Source: CAZSHG01 sp964606695 [NCBI: uncultured bacterium]
GTDB lineage: Bacteria > UBP14 > UBA6098
DNA: 64,000 bases
Assembly: GCA_964606695.1 (NCBI GenBank)
Contig: CAZSHG010000001.1
Location: 62,001 to 126,000 of the forward strand
Direction: 5' to 3'
Shown: piece after piece, positions 35,280 through 44,653 of the stretch
How positions within the stretch are numbered: the first letter of the stretch is position 1
How the letters are laid out: the number at the start of each line of letters is the position of its first letter
Made by a program: the position numbers and the translations under genes
The notes under the pieces: generated by a model
Database searches by the model: none
What the model saw: the letters and a program-made list of their open reading frames with translations, nothing else
Told to the model about the DNA's origin: nothing

Positions 35280-36689
35280 TCAGATGTCGAAATAAAGCTC
35301 GATTTCGCGTGGGGTCGGGTGCAATTCGACATCCCGCGCGGTCTCCGCCGCTATTTCCATATGACGTCGGATCAGACCCTCGTCGAAAACACCTCCCGCG
35401 AGTAGATAGTCGTTATCCTTGCTCAAAGCTCGCAGTGCGCTCATCAGATGCGTGGGTATCCCCTTTATTTTCTTCCGGATTTTCGGCGATAGCTCACGGA
35501 CGTCGGTATCGTAAGGCCCGAAACCCATTTGGGACGGATCGAGTTCGCGTTCGATGCCGTCGAGCCCGGCCATCAACTGCGCCGATACCGCCAGATAAGG
35601 ATTGCAGGTGCCGTCCGGCGGGCGAAATTCACATCGTTTCATTCTCGGATTGTCGTCGTATTTCGGAATACGAATGGCCGCGCTTCGGTTAGCCAAACCG
35701 TAGAAACGTCTCGTGGGCGCTTCGAATCCGGGCACCAGCCGTTTGTAGCTGTTCGTCGATGGGTTCGTCATGCCGACGATCGAATCGGCGTGGTCGAGAA
35801 GCCCTGAGACATAAGCTTTGCCCATCGATGAAAAATGCGCGTGGTCGGCGTTTTCGTCCCAGAAAAGACTTATTCCGTCTTTACTCAGGAATTGGTGGAA
35901 ATGCATGCCCGTCCCCGCCTCGTTATAGAGCGGTTTCGGCATGAACGACGCCACCAGACCGTATTCGTTCGCCACCATACGAATCGCGTATTTCATCATC
36001 ATCACGGCGTCGGCTGACTGCACCAGGCCGGTGGGGATTATCTCGATTTCGTTCTGCCCGCTCGGTCCGACCTCGTGATGATGGTATTTCACTCGAATGC
36101 CCATCTCCTCGATGACGGACACCATCTCCGATCGGACGTCGCTACTCTTGTCAGTCGGCGGAACCGCGTGGTAACCGCCACCGTGGACTAAGGCGAAACC
36201 GTCGTCGGTGGTTTCGGTTTCGTCGCAATCGAACTCATAGAAGCCGTAACCTTCCCCCGTTCCGTATTCCGCGTGGTCGAACAGGTAGAATTCCATCTCC
36301 GGCAACCATACCGATTCCGCGCCGAGTTTTTCTTTGAGGTATTTTTCGGCGCGCATCGCCACGCCCCGTGGATCGCCAGCGATACTGGCTTTTGTGTCGG
36401 CCTCGCAGATATTGCAGATAAAACACAAGGTCGGATGTTCCGAGAAAGGATCGACGAAACTCGAGGATAAATCGGGGATAATCGCCATATCCCCGCATTC
36501 TACGCCCTTGAAACCGGGGATACTCGAGCTGTCGAAGGGGATGCCCTCCTCCATGATCCGTTCGTCGAAATTCCCCGCCGGGATGCTGTTATGTCTCCAT
36601 CTGCCGGGGACGTCGGCGTAGCGTAGATCGATAATAACTATGCCGTTGACTGCGATAAATTTCCTGACTTCATCAATATTTGCGAACAT
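35280..36689 (-). CDS. glnA: glutamine synthetase type I
   Basis: ATP-dependent assimilation of ammonium into glutamine; the active enzyme is a dodecamer. At 469 residues it matches GSI. Signature regions: the beta-grasp domain with GIPFDSSSIPGFKGVE (50-70), the metal site PEMEFYLFD, the ATP site GTGMHFHQFLSKDG, and the glutamate site NPSTNSYKRLVPGFEAP with NRSAAIRIP. The region around the adenylylation tyrosine of GSI-beta enzymes (KNLYDLP-like) is not conserved, so regulation by adenylylation is unlikely. GGAGG lies 3 nt before ATG. It is a single-gene unit. Confidence 0.95.
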   Translation of the reverse strand: MFANIDEVRKFIAVNGIVIIDLRYADVPGRWRHNSIPAGNFDERIMEEGIPFDSSSIPGFKGVECGDMAIIPDLSSSFVDPFSEHPTLCFICNICEADTKASIAGDPRGVAMRAEKYLKEKLGAESVWLPEMEFYLFDHAEYGTGEGYGFYEFDCDETETTDDGFALVHGGGYHAVPPTDKSSDVRSEMVSVIEEMGIRVKYHHHEVGPSGQNEIEIIPTGLVQSADAVMMMKYAIRMVANEYGLVASFMPKPLYNEAGTGMHFHQFLSKDGISLFWDENADHAHFSSMGKAYVSGLLDHADSIVGMTNPSTNSYKRLVPGFEAPTRRFYGLANRSAAIRIPKYDDNPRMKRCEFRPPDGTCNPYLAVSAQLMAGLDGIERELDPSQMGFGPYDTDVRELSPKIRKKIKGIPTHLMSALRALSKDNDYLLAGGVFDEGLIRRHMEIAAETARDVELHPTPREIELYFDI

Positions 36690-36763
36690 ACCACCTCCGT
36701 AAATACGTTAAAGCAGTAAATATTATAGACTTACGAGCAGGACTTTTCAAGTTAAATATCGCG

Positions 36764-36782
36764 GTGCCGTTCCGGACGGCAC
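36764..36782. repeat. GC hairpin GTGCCGT/ACGGCAC
   Basis: GTGCCGT (36764-36770) and ACGGCAC (36776-36782) with loop TCCGG. It lies in the 229-bp gap between glnA and the restriction cassette, which otherwise is AT-rich and shows no gene. Confidence 0.45.
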
Positions 36783-36918
36783 GCACCGAAATAATTCTCT
36801 TCTCGCGCCCCGATTATAGTAGTGGCGTCTGTTTGAATCCCACAGATCAAAGAGGGTAAGTAAAAAACACCTGTATTTCAAACTAACGGCGCATATATAT
36901 ATAAAGTAATGATCGGTT

Positions 36919-37587
36919 TTACTTCCAAACATCTTCTTTCTTCTCCCAGAATTCCCGGATTTCCTTAAACTCCGCAACGCGTTCGGTAATTTTTAGAATC
37001 TCTTTGGGGTAGAATTGAAGAAGAATATCGCAAAGTAATAACATCCATTGTTTTCTCGAAAATTTATCATTTATAATTACATTGTTCGAATTTTTTATCT
37101 GTATCTGCCCCAGCCAAGAGCCCCAATCGTTAGACATTCCCAGCTAAGGAATTCGATAGGCGCGAAAATAACCTCGCTAACAACTACCTTTTCACCGTTC
37201 TAGGAGGTATTTAACCATGATTAAAGCAAAAACATTGGAGTCATCCTCATATAAGCGTGAAAGCCTTTTAACTGATGTTAAATTTGGCATATTAAAGACT
37301 GTATCTTGCCGATGTGTTTTTACATCAACCAGGCAATAATTGCCGCCCTTATCTTTAAAGGCCAAATCAGCCATCGCCCGGCGGGCGAATTCGGAAGAAT
37401 ACTCAAGGCACCAATCCCCCAAAAAAGTATCAAACTTGTCCGCGATTATTCCTTCTATTGCATCACCTACGGCCCTCGTACTACCTGCTGTCTGTCTTGT
37501 TAGATAATCAGGAACACTATTTAAGTAGTCTTTAATTCTTTCTGCCACAGCTTTGTAAGCACCTTCGTAAAAGAATGTCGCTTTCAA
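36919..37587 (-). pseudogene. type II restriction endonuclease, broken by two compensating frameshifts
   Basis: The first frame (37587-37192) gives 131 residues with a PD-(D/E)xK nuclease core: Asp74 in ADLAF and DVK at 88-90 (LVDVKTH). It stops at TGA right after YLLER. Skipping one base continues a good protein (EKVVVSEVIFAPIEFLSW, then LTIGALGWG). A second shift of the opposite sign in a run of four G near 37109 leads into QIQIKNSN and the last 60 residues (stop at 36919). Net frame is restored, so about 220 residues were originally encoded. The start overlaps the methyltransferase stop by 4 bp. The gene is either degenerate or affected by two indel errors. Confidence 0.8.
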
Positions 37588-38567
37588 AATAATTCCTCCT
37601 GTTTAATATTCGTATTTACTTTTTCTTTATCGTCAGGTTGGTCAGCGAGAGTGTTTCTTTCCCAGAAAACGCCATCGGCATATCCCTGTATTCGGGGTTC
37701 TTCTTCGGCGATCGAAAGCCTTTTTTCTGTCCAACAGCAATATTCTTCATTAATTTCTATTCCACAGAATCTCCTGTTCAGCTTTTTTGCAACGACTGCA
37801 GTCGTGCCGCTCCCCAAAAAAGGATCGAAAACATAACTATTCTCTTGTGAACTAGCTAAAATCAGCTTTGCTATTAGCTTCTCTGGTTTTTGTGTTGGGT
37901 GATCCGTGTTTTCTGGCATTGACCAAAATGGTACGGTTAGGTCATTCCAAATGTTCGATGGGTGCGTAAGTCTGTAATTTCCGCTATTTCCTTGTTGCCA
38001 GTCCTTCGGTTTTCCGTCTTTTGTTCGATAAGGCGCTAGCACCCGTCTTTTTAATTTAACAGCTTCAACGTTAAAGAAGTATTCGTCGGTATTTGTGCAG
38101 AACCATATATCCTCGGTATTGTTTTTCCAGTTATACTTGGCGCCTCTACCCTTTTCCCTTTCCCACGTAATTCTATTAATGACATTGAATTTGCTGTTTA
38201 ATACGGGGAATATAAGATTTGACGTTTGCCAATCGCTACAGACATAAATCGTCGCAGTCCTTTTTAATACATGCAACATTGAGTCTATGAAGGTTCTAAA
38301 CCAGTCAACATATTCTTCCGCTTTTTTGGATTTGAATGTCCTGCCGTGATAGTCTTTTGTAAGATTGTAAGGAGGATCTATAATAGCTAAATCAACAAAC
38401 CTGTCAGGTAATAGGCTGATACAATCAAAGAAATCCTGGTTAATAATCCTGTCTTCTATTTCCGCTAATTTAGCCTTATTTCTCAATCTAATTAGTCGTT
38501 TCTCTAACTGCTGTCTATCCTTATCAGTTAAGGATAATGTTCTATTTCGTGGCGCTCTTTTTTTCAT
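37584..38567 (-). CDS. DNA adenine/cytosine-N4 methyltransferase of a type II system (beta class)
   Basis: A 327-residue site-specific DNA methyltransferase. The catalytic motif DPPYN (64-68) precedes the AdoMet motif FDPFLGSGTT (247-256), the beta-class order; HPTQKP (223-228) is typical. It protects host DNA from the paired nuclease, whose gene overlaps by 4 bp and is frameshifted. Base composition is clearly more AT-rich than the flanking genes, with codons such as TTA and AGA frequent, pointing to lateral acquisition. The recognition sequence cannot be read from the protein. Confidence 0.92.
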   Translation of the reverse strand: MKKRAPRNRTLSLTDKDRQQLEKRLIRLRNKAKLAEIEDRIINQDFFDCISLLPDRFVDLAIIDPPYNLTKDYHGRTFKSKKAEEYVDWFRTFIDSMLHVLKRTATIYVCSDWQTSNLIFPVLNSKFNVINRITWEREKGRGAKYNWKNNTEDIWFCTNTDEYFFNVEAVKLKRRVLAPYRTKDGKPKDWQQGNSGNYRLTHPSNIWNDLTVPFWSMPENTDHPTQKPEKLIAKLILASSQENSYVFDPFLGSGTTAVVAKKLNRRFCGIEINEEYCCWTEKRLSIAEEEPRIQGYADGVFWERNTLADQPDDKEKVNTNIKQEELF

Positions 38568-38777
38568 ATTTCTTTCAAAGGTGGTTTACTCTTTATCGTG
38601 AATTTAATAATAATTCGTCTTAACTAAATGTTAAACGATAATCCAATCGTTCATATCGTTCCGATCCTTTTATTCTGATGAATGAACCGGATTCTTCGAT
38701 AATCGAATACTGTGCCATTTCAATTCCACTAATCTCCTCCGCCTCGTCGTGCGAAAGAAGAAGAGATAAGCTCGAAA

Positions 38778-39428
38778 CTATTCTCCCGGGAGAATCGCGA
38801 TGTCGTCGTAATCGCCGACCGCGTGGGTTTCGGTGTTGTCCGAGTCGGTGAGGACGCCCACTCCGCGGGCGTCGGGGGTTTCGTCCGGCTCGTCGAAGGC
38901 TGTTCGGTAATCCTTAAGAACGTTGCGTTCCTCTTCGATCCATTCTCCCGTTCCCTCCGAACCGCAACGGACGGCTATCATCTTCGTCTTGCCGGAGAAG
39001 GGCGACGGTAAAATCGTTCCGACGGGCAGAGTCTCGCTCCAGATGTATTTGATACTCTTAGGTATCGGCCAACCGCCAAACACGACATACACGCCCAGGA
39101 CATCGTCGTTGCCGGATTTCTCGTGCTCGTTCGTGCCGGTGGGAAGTGTTACCGCTCGCCATTTCCAGCGGATTATGGGGTAATCGCCCAGGTTCCATTC
39201 CTTATCGTAACCTATCGTAACGCTGTTATTCCGCGAATCGGCGTGTAGATAGCGATTGCCCTCCTCTTCCGCGACCGAATACACCTCGACCATGCCGTCT
39301 TCGTCCTTCGAATCCCATCCCGACGGAAATTCGCCGGGCGTATCGGTTTGAAAGTCGATTTTCATCAGCGGTTGAGCGACACCGGTGAAAACTATAATTA
39401 TCCCAATAACCAATATCCATCTAATCAT
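38778..39428 (-). CDS. exported DUF3047 protein
   Basis: A 216-residue protein with a signal peptide (1-18) and a DUF3047 domain: KIDFQTDTPGEFPSGW, YPIIRWKWRAVTLPTG, DDVLGVYVVFGG, IKYIWSETLPVG, and a C-terminal YDDIAILPGE. DUF3047 proteins are periplasmic or outer-membrane associated with a jelly-roll-like fold; no reaction is known. The start ATG 39428 follows GAGGAG at 5 nt. It is third in a run with a coiled-coil membrane protein and CorA. Confidence 0.82.
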   Translation of the reverse strand: MIRWILVIGIIIVFTGVAQPLMKIDFQTDTPGEFPSGWDSKDEDGMVEVYSVAEEEGNRYLHADSRNNSVTIGYDKEWNLGDYPIIRWKWRAVTLPTGTNEHEKSGNDDVLGVYVVFGGWPIPKSIKYIWSETLPVGTILPSPFSGKTKMIAVRCGSEGTGEWIEEERNVLKDYRTAFDEPDETPDARGVGVLTDSDNTETHAVGDYDDIAILPGE

Positions 39429-39437
39429 GATCACTCC

Positions 39438-39860
39438 TCACGTTTTTTTCCGAAGTATATCGCGCATCTCTATCTTTATCTGAGACAGCCTTTTACGCAT
39501 AACCGCGAGTTGCTCGTGATAAGCCTTTTCGAATTGCTCCTCTGTCGCTCCCTCCCATTTTTCCCGTATAGAGTCTATCTGATCCTCCAGTTCCGCCACT
39601 TTCACCTGATCTCCAGCCGCCTCCGCCTTTTCCTTCTGGATTCGCAGTTTCTTCAACCTGAAATAGGGATGTTCGACCAGGAGTTCTTCCTCCTTGGCCT
39701 TGATGGCGCGTTTTTCCTCGGCGAGTTCGTCATATCTTTCCTCGCGCGCGGCTATTTCCGGAGCGGTTTCGGCTTTCTTATTTCGGACACGCCTGCCAAT
39801 GAAGATAACCGCGAAGAAAAGGACAACCAGAGCGCCGGTTACGATATATATCAAATCCAT
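39438..39860 (-). CDS. small membrane-anchored coiled-coil protein
   Basis: A 140-residue protein: one N-terminal membrane helix (about 3-22), a basic stop-transfer RRVRNKK, then a nearly all-helical charged region (ERYDELAEEKRAIKAKEEEL, LRIQKEKAEAAGDQ) predicted to form a coiled coil in the cytoplasm. I recognise no family. Start ATG 39860 has AAGAGG upstream and overlaps the corA end by 10 bp, so it is translated with CorA. Confidence 0.7.
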   Translation of the reverse strand: MDLIYIVTGALVVLFFAVIFIGRRVRNKKAETAPEIAAREERYDELAEEKRAIKAKEEELLVEHPYFRLKKLRIQKEKAEAAGDQVKVAELEDQIDSIREKWEGATEEQFEKAYHEQLAVMRKRLSQIKIEMRDILRKKT

Positions 39861-40915
39861 TTTTTCCTCTTGAAATAAATTAACATCACGACTACTACCG
39901 CGGCCATTATTCCTAAAACCGCCGGATAAGCCCATTTGAAACCAAGTTCGGGCATATACTGGAAATTCATCCCGTAAACCCCCGCGATAAAGGTCAACGG
40001 AATGAAGATTGTGGCGATTATCGTGAGAACCTTCATCACCTCGTTCATCCGGTTGCTGGCCATCGACAGGTATATATCGAGCATACCGGATAAAACATCG
40101 CGGTTCGTTTCGACTGTGTCCATCACCTGAATAGTGTGGTCGTAAAGGTCGCGCAGGAAATACCCGGTATCGTCGGAAATGAGATCCGAACCGGTGCGCT
40201 GGAAAGCGCTTATCACTTCACGAATCGGCCAGATAGAATGGCGAAGGCTAATTGTCTCACGTTTCATCTTATGGATTTCCGACGACAACTCCGGTTGAAT
40301 CTCGTCCGATATCGCCGTCTCGATATTCTCTATTTTCAGCCCGATATTCTCCATCACCACAAAGTAATTATCTATTATAGCGTCCATAAGGGCGTATGCG
40401 AGATAATCCCCGCCCATTTTGCGGATTCGACCTTTTGAATTGCGGATACGGTCGCGGACATATTCAAAGGTGTCTCCAGGGCGTTCTTGAAGAGTAATGA
40501 CCCAACCCTTACCGAAAATGAGACTGACCTGTTCGATATCAAGCTCTTCGGTCTTTTCTTCCCATTGTAACATCTTGACCACGACGAAAATATAATCGCC
40601 GTAATCCTCAAGTTTCGGGCGTTGATCCGTATTGACGACGTCCTCGAGAAGTAAGGGGTGTAAACCGAAGGAATCCCCCAGCTTAGCTATCAGTTCCATA
40701 TCGTGGATTCCATCGACGTTAATCCAGCTTACGTGCCCGTCTCCCTTTGAGCCGAGAACTTCCTCGATTGAACTCGCATCGACTTCTTTATAATCCTGTT
40801 CGTTATATTCTATTAGAGTAATTCTCGGCGTCTCGATCTTCCGTTCGCCGATATGAACCATAGTTCCCGGAGGTTCGCCTGCGGATCTTAAATATTGCTT
40901 TCTACGTTTCTTCAT
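39851..40915 (-). CDS. corA: CorA-family magnesium/cobalt transporter
   Basis: A 354-residue pentameric divalent-cation channel. The cytoplasmic funnel is followed by two C-terminal membrane helices; the first ends with the signature YGMNF and the loop MPELGFKWAYP leads to the second. A basic C-terminal tail (FKRKKWI) is typical. Start ATG 40915 follows AAAGGA at 5 nt; ATG 40930 and TTG 40948 are longer alternatives. First gene of a three-gene operon. Confidence 0.93.
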   Translation of the reverse strand: MKKRRKQYLRSAGEPPGTMVHIGERKIETPRITLIEYNEQDYKEVDASSIEEVLGSKGDGHVSWINVDGIHDMELIAKLGDSFGLHPLLLEDVVNTDQRPKLEDYGDYIFVVVKMLQWEEKTEELDIEQVSLIFGKGWVITLQERPGDTFEYVRDRIRNSKGRIRKMGGDYLAYALMDAIIDNYFVVMENIGLKIENIETAISDEIQPELSSEIHKMKRETISLRHSIWPIREVISAFQRTGSDLISDDTGYFLRDLYDHTIQVMDTVETNRDVLSGMLDIYLSMASNRMNEVMKVLTIIATIFIPLTFIAGVYGMNFQYMPELGFKWAYPAVLGIMAAVVVVMLIYFKRKKWI

Positions 40916-40969
40916 AACCGTCCTTTCCATTGTAATATAACCTTTCAAAGATGCGATGTCAAGCCACAG

Positions 40970-40996
40970 AACGATCTGATTAAATCAATCGTTTTT
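40970..40996. promoter_or_regulatory. inverted repeat between corA and HIT gene
   Basis: AACGAT-C-TGATT-A-AATCA-ATCGTT (40970-40993) followed by TTT. It lies just upstream of the HIT-gene -35 box and between divergent genes, so it could be an operator; its T tail also resembles a small terminator. Confidence 0.4.
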
Positions 40997-41001
40997 AGGT
41001 A

Positions 41002-41030
41002 TTGACACGCCCTAACCGCGCACTTACCTT
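41002..41030 (+). promoter_or_regulatory. promoter of the HIT-plsC unit
   Basis: TTGACA (41002-41007), 17-nt spacer, TACCTT (41025-41030). A GAGGAG ribosome site follows before ATG 41050. Confidence 0.7.
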
Positions 41031-41049
41031 TAGTATTCGAGGAGATATT

Positions 41050-41526
41050 ATGGATCGATTTTGGGCACCATGGCGGATTAAATATATAGAGAGCGGGGAA
41101 ATGGACGGCGGATGTTTCCTCTGCGACGCGCGAGACGCCTCCGACGACGAGGAATGTCTCGTTCTGGCACGCAACGATAGTGCCTTTTTAATTATGAACA
41201 GATACCCTTACGCCAACGGGCACCTTATGGCCGTCCCAAATTCCCATATCGGCGAGATCGAGGATTTGAGTCGGGATGAATTATCCGCCGTGATGGAACT
41301 GACTCAACGTTCCGTAACCGCTTTGAAAAAAGCCGTCAACGCCCAGGGATTCAATATCGGAATAAATATCGGACGAGAAGCCGGCGCGGGATTGATAGGG
41401 CATATTCATGTCCATATCGTCCCGCGATGGGGCGGCGACACTAATTTCATGCCAGTATTCGGCGAGGTCAAAGTTATAAACGAACATCTGGAAACGACCT
41501 ATCGCAGATTAAAACCATTTTTCTGA
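41050..41526 (+). CDS. HIT-family nucleotide hydrolase/phosphorylase
   Basis: A 158-residue histidine-triad protein acting on dinucleoside polyphosphates or AMP-lysine-type adducts. The triad HIHVHIVPRWGG lies near residues 116-127; an N-terminal CFLC pair near residue 21 may bind zinc. The DRFWAPWR opening is typical of the bacterial AP4A phosphorylase-like branch. ATG 41050 has GAGGAG 7 nt upstream, whereas TTG 41002 is part of the -35 box. It overlaps plsC by one base. Confidence 0.9.
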   Translation: MDRFWAPWRIKYIESGEMDGGCFLCDARDASDDEECLVLARNDSAFLIMNRYPYANGHLMAVPNSHIGEIEDLSRDELSAVMELTQRSVTALKKAVNAQGFNIGINIGREAGAGLIGHIHVHIVPRWGGDTNFMPVFGEVKVINEHLETTYRRLKPFF

Positions 41527-42236
41527 TGCGAAGGGTTGCGTCTTTTATAATAAGTGTTATTATTATTCCGGTTCTTTATGTTCTTTCGATTGTCGGCATC
41601 ATTATGGCGGGGTTGCTCTATCCGTTCGGCCGGAAAGCCCGTTTGGCCTTTGTCGATTTTTATTATCGATGGTGGCATAGCGCACTTCTGGCATCGACGT
41701 TGTCCAGTGTGAAGGTGTTTGGAAATCGTAACACTGCAGGCGAAACCGTTGCGTATTACGTCAACCACGCCAGTTACGTCGATATATGCGTTATGTCCGC
41801 GAACATCGATAATCACGCTTCATACATGGCCAAACGATCTCTGCTGTGGTTATTGCCTATCGGATTCTGGATTATAGCGGGCGACGGCGTTCTCGTCGAG
41901 CGGAAAGGCACACGGCGCGAATTGGAAGCGATTTTGCTAATAATCGACCGGTTAAAAAAGGGAAGGAGTTTTATCATCTTCCCGGAAGGAACTCGAACGC
42001 GAACGGGACGACTTGGCGAAATCAAGATCGGCTCTATTAAAATCCCTCAGAAAGCGAGAGTCCCAATTGTGCCGGTCAGGATCGAAGGAACTGCGAAAAT
42101 TCTGCCGCGCAAAACTAAATGGTTCTCGACGGGCGAAGTGGCTGTTACGATAGGCGAACCGATATCGCCCGAGGAAATCGACGAAGATAAGGAAAAAGTC
42201 CTCGATAAGCTAAGATCACACTTATCGGGAGAATAA
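41526..42236 (+). CDS. plsC: 1-acyl-sn-glycerol-3-phosphate acyltransferase
   Basis: A 236-residue membrane enzyme making phosphatidic acid from lysophosphatidate and an acyl donor. The N-terminal hydrophobic helix (about 6-32) anchors it. The HX4D catalytic motif is NHASYVD (about 79-85) and the substrate motif FPEGTRTRTG follows about 75 residues later. It directly overlaps the HIT gene stop. It is 15 nt ahead of leuC, so these may be co-transcribed. Confidence 0.92.
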   Translation: MRRVASFIISVIIIPVLYVLSIVGIIMAGLLYPFGRKARLAFVDFYYRWWHSALLASTLSSVKVFGNRNTAGETVAYYVNHASYVDICVMSANIDNHASYMAKRSLLWLLPIGFWIIAGDGVLVERKGTRRELEAILLIIDRLKKGRSFIIFPEGTRTRTGRLGEIKIGSIKIPQKARVPIVPVRIEGTAKILPRKTKWFSTGEVAVTIGEPISPEEIDEDKEKVLDKLRSHLSGE

Positions 42237-42251
42237 GAAGGAAATAAATAT

Positions 42252-43505
42252 ATGGGCAAGACATTAGCCGAAAAAATACTCGCTAAAAACGCAGGCGAGC
42301 CAGAAGTATCCGCCGGGCAAATCGTGACATCCCGGCCGGATTATATTCTATCGCATGATAATTCGTCTGCGATAATAGGGCATTTCGAGAAGCTGGGTGT
42401 CGATAAGGTCAAACATCCCGACCGAATAGCCATTATCCTCGACCATATCGTGCCCCCTGCAAGCGAAACCAACGCAAAAAGCCATCAGAAAATAAGGCGA
42501 TTCGTTGAGAAGCAGGGGATTACGCATTTTTACGATGTTGGCTGTGGTATATGCCATCAGGTTCTGCCGGGGATGGGGCTGGTTGTTCCAGGGAGTGTTA
42601 TCCTCGGCTCGGATAGTCACACTACAACCCACGGAGCATTTGGGGCTTTCGCGGCGGGTATCGGCAGATCGGAAGCCGCGGTTATTTGGGCAACCGGAGA
42701 GCTGTGGCTTCGCGTTCCGGAAAGTTTCAGGATCGAACTGACTGGCGAATTCAGCAAATTTTCCACGCCGAAAGATTTAGCGCTGACTATCATAGGCGAT
42801 ATCGGTGCGGACGGCGCTATCTACAAATCCGTGGAATTCACGGGGCAGGCGCTGTCCGATATGTCAATCGCCGGACGCATGGTGCTGTCCAACCTCTCAG
42901 CGGAAATGGGAGCTAAGTCGGGAATATGCCACCCTGATGAAAAAGTCGTGAAATGGCTGGAAGGACGAACCAATGCGGATTTCGAACTTATCCTACCCGA
43001 CAGCGACGCCGAATACGAACGCGAATTGGTTTTTAATTTAGATGAAATCGAACCGGCAATAGCCCGCCCTCACACTGTAGATAATTTCGATCTGGCTAAA
43101 AATGCCGAAGACGTAGAACTCGATCAGGTTCTCATCGGAACCTGCACCAACGGCAGAATCGAAGATTTACACTCAGCACGAGAGATACTCGAAGGCAAGA
43201 AAATTTCCAGACACCTTCGTCTGCTGGTGTTCCCTGCGAGCCGCGAGATATACGTCCAGGCCAGCCTCGACGGCACACTTGCCGCGCTTGCCGAAGCCGG
43301 CGCGACTATAATGAATCCCGGGTGTGGGCCATGTCTTGGAGCGCACCAGGGCGTTATGGCTCCCGGCGAGGTTACTCTTTCCACCGCCAACCGCAATTTC
43401 AAAGGCAGGATGGGGTGCGCCGAAGCCGAGATCTATCTCGCAAGCCCTTATACCGCGGCGGCATCAGCGATAACAGGACACATCACCGATCCGAGGTCGA
43501 TATAA
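42252..43505 (+). CDS. leuC: 3-isopropylmalate dehydratase (or homoaconitase) large subunit
   Basis: A 417-residue aconitase-family protein that isomerises 2-isopropylmalate or a homologous hydroxyacid using a [4Fe-4S] cluster. Cluster cysteines are in GTCTNGR and GCGPCLG. Active-site HTTTHGAFGAFAAGIGRSE and the C-terminal NRNFKGRMG are present. The form is the short archaeal/anaerobe LeuC type, whose members may act on isopropylmalate, homocitrate or methylmalate. The stop overlaps the leuD start by one base. The beta-decarboxylating dehydrogenase 3.7 kb on could be its pathway partner. Confidence 0.88.
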   Translation: MGKTLAEKILAKNAGEPEVSAGQIVTSRPDYILSHDNSSAIIGHFEKLGVDKVKHPDRIAIILDHIVPPASETNAKSHQKIRRFVEKQGITHFYDVGCGICHQVLPGMGLVVPGSVILGSDSHTTTHGAFGAFAAGIGRSEAAVIWATGELWLRVPESFRIELTGEFSKFSTPKDLALTIIGDIGADGAIYKSVEFTGQALSDMSIAGRMVLSNLSAEMGAKSGICHPDEKVVKWLEGRTNADFELILPDSDAEYERELVFNLDEIEPAIARPHTVDNFDLAKNAEDVELDQVLIGTCTNGRIEDLHSAREILEGKKISRHLRLLVFPASREIYVQASLDGTLAALAEAGATIMNPGCGPCLGAHQGVMAPGEVTLSTANRNFKGRMGCAEAEIYLASPYTAAASAITGHITDPRSI

Positions 43506-44008
43506 TGAAAATCAACGGAAAAATCTTCGTTTACGGCGACGACGTCAACACCGACGTCATCTTCCCCGGTAAATACACCTATGAACCCTTGACTCCGGAA
43601 CAGATGGGCGAACACGCGCTTGAAGACCTCGACCCCGAATTCGTGAATAAGGTCGAGGATGGGGACGTAATAGTCGCGGGCAAAAACTTCGGTTGCGGTT
43701 CGAGCCGTGAACAGGCGGCTATAGCTATCAAAGAAGCGGGTTGTAGTGCCGTGATTGCAAAAAGCTTCGCGAGGATATTTTATCGAAATTGCCTCAATAA
43801 CGGGCTTTTCGCTATCACGAATTCGCAGATCCAGAATGTAGTGAAGAACAGCGACAGGATCGAAATCGACCTCGAGAACGGGAAAATTATGGTCGATAAC
43901 GATGTATATACTTTCCCGCCGCCGTCGCCGGAGGTTTTCGGGATATTAAAAGCAGGCGGTCTTATCCCCTGGACACGCGAGAGAATCGCACAAGAAAAGC
44001 AACGATAA
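43505..44008 (+). CDS. leuD: 3-isopropylmalate dehydratase (or homoaconitase) small subunit
   Basis: A 167-residue swivelling subunit. The motif [17 protein letters not shown] near the start and [13 protein letters not shown] (about 62-74) identify the family; the loop after GDDVNTD usually sets substrate choice, here PGKYTYEP. The C-terminus carries [12 protein letters not shown]. It forms the heterodimer with LeuC encoded directly upstream. Confidence 0.9.
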   Translation: MKINGKIFVYGDDVNTDVIFPGKYTYEPLTPEQMGEHALEDLDPEFVNKVEDGDVIVAGKNFGCGSSREQAAIAIKEAGCSAVIAKSFARIFYRNCLNNGLFAITNSQIQNVVKNSDRIEIDLENGKIMVDNDVYTFPPPSPEVFGILKAGGLIPWTRERIAQEKQR

Positions 44009-44154
44009 CGTTTGCGCGGAGCAGGCAATCGCTTTGTGAACTTTACCTTTGGAAATCGCGTTTTAATTTATTACCTTAATAATGCGATTGCGCCGATTTT
44101 ACGTCGCTATACAAATCGAATTTATTGAATATAATCTCCAAACAAGGGGAAACT

Positions 44155-44649
44155 ATGGATATTGAGAAGATTAGAGAATTACTGGAACTTATCGAGGAAT
44201 CGGAGCTGGAGGAGTTCGAAATAGTTATCAAGTCCGAAGATGGGACGTCTATCAAGCTTCGTAAAGGTTCGCGCGTTGGAAACATTACGACGGCTCAGGT
44301 CTTTGGAGGGGGCGGAACGGCTGCTCAATCCGCGCCTTCGGGAGTTGCACCTTCGGCTATTTCCGCTCCTTCCGCGGATGAGACCGACGAAGCGCTCGAG
44401 AACCTCGGCCTATCCGAGATTACCTCGCCGATTGTCGGGACTTTCTATAGTGCTCCATCGCCGGAAGCCGATCCTTACACTAAAGTCGGCGAACATATCG
44501 AAGCCGGACAGGTGGTTTGTATCGTAGAGGCGATGAAGTTGATGAACGAGATACAGTCCGAAATCTCCGGAACTGTCGAGAAAATCCTCGTGGAAAACGA
44601 ACAGCCGGTCGAGTTCGGTCAGGTATTATTCCTCATAAACCCGGAATAG
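44155..44649 (+). CDS. accB: biotin carboxyl carrier protein of acetyl-CoA carboxylase
   Basis: A 164-residue biotinyl protein. The N-terminal MDIEKIRELLELIEESELEEFEI helix, a Pro/Ala/Ser-rich linker (about 55-85) and a C-terminal biotinyl domain with the lysine in EAMKLMNE. ATG 44155 follows AAGGGGA; the frame is open further upstream but begins before that site. accC follows after one intervening gene, pilT. Confidence 0.94.
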   Translation: MDIEKIRELLELIEESELEEFEIVIKSEDGTSIKLRKGSRVGNITTAQVFGGGGTAAQSAPSGVAPSAISAPSADETDEALENLGLSEITSPIVGTFYSAPSPEADPYTKVGEHIEAGQVVCIVEAMKLMNEIQSEISGTVEKILVENEQPVEFGQVLFLINPE

Positions 44650-44653
44650 AAAA

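Noticed and set aside
38640-38777. Protein-like minus-strand stretch after the DUF3047 gene (ends RLDYRLTFS)
   Set aside because: It is open for about 60 codons, but the only ATG (near 38720) leaves about 32 residues, without a ribosome site. It could be a gene remnant near the restriction cassette, but I cannot support it.
40970-40996. Terminator
   Set aside because: No plus-strand gene ends here, and the T run is only part of GTTTTTAGG; called an inverted repeat of uncertain role instead.
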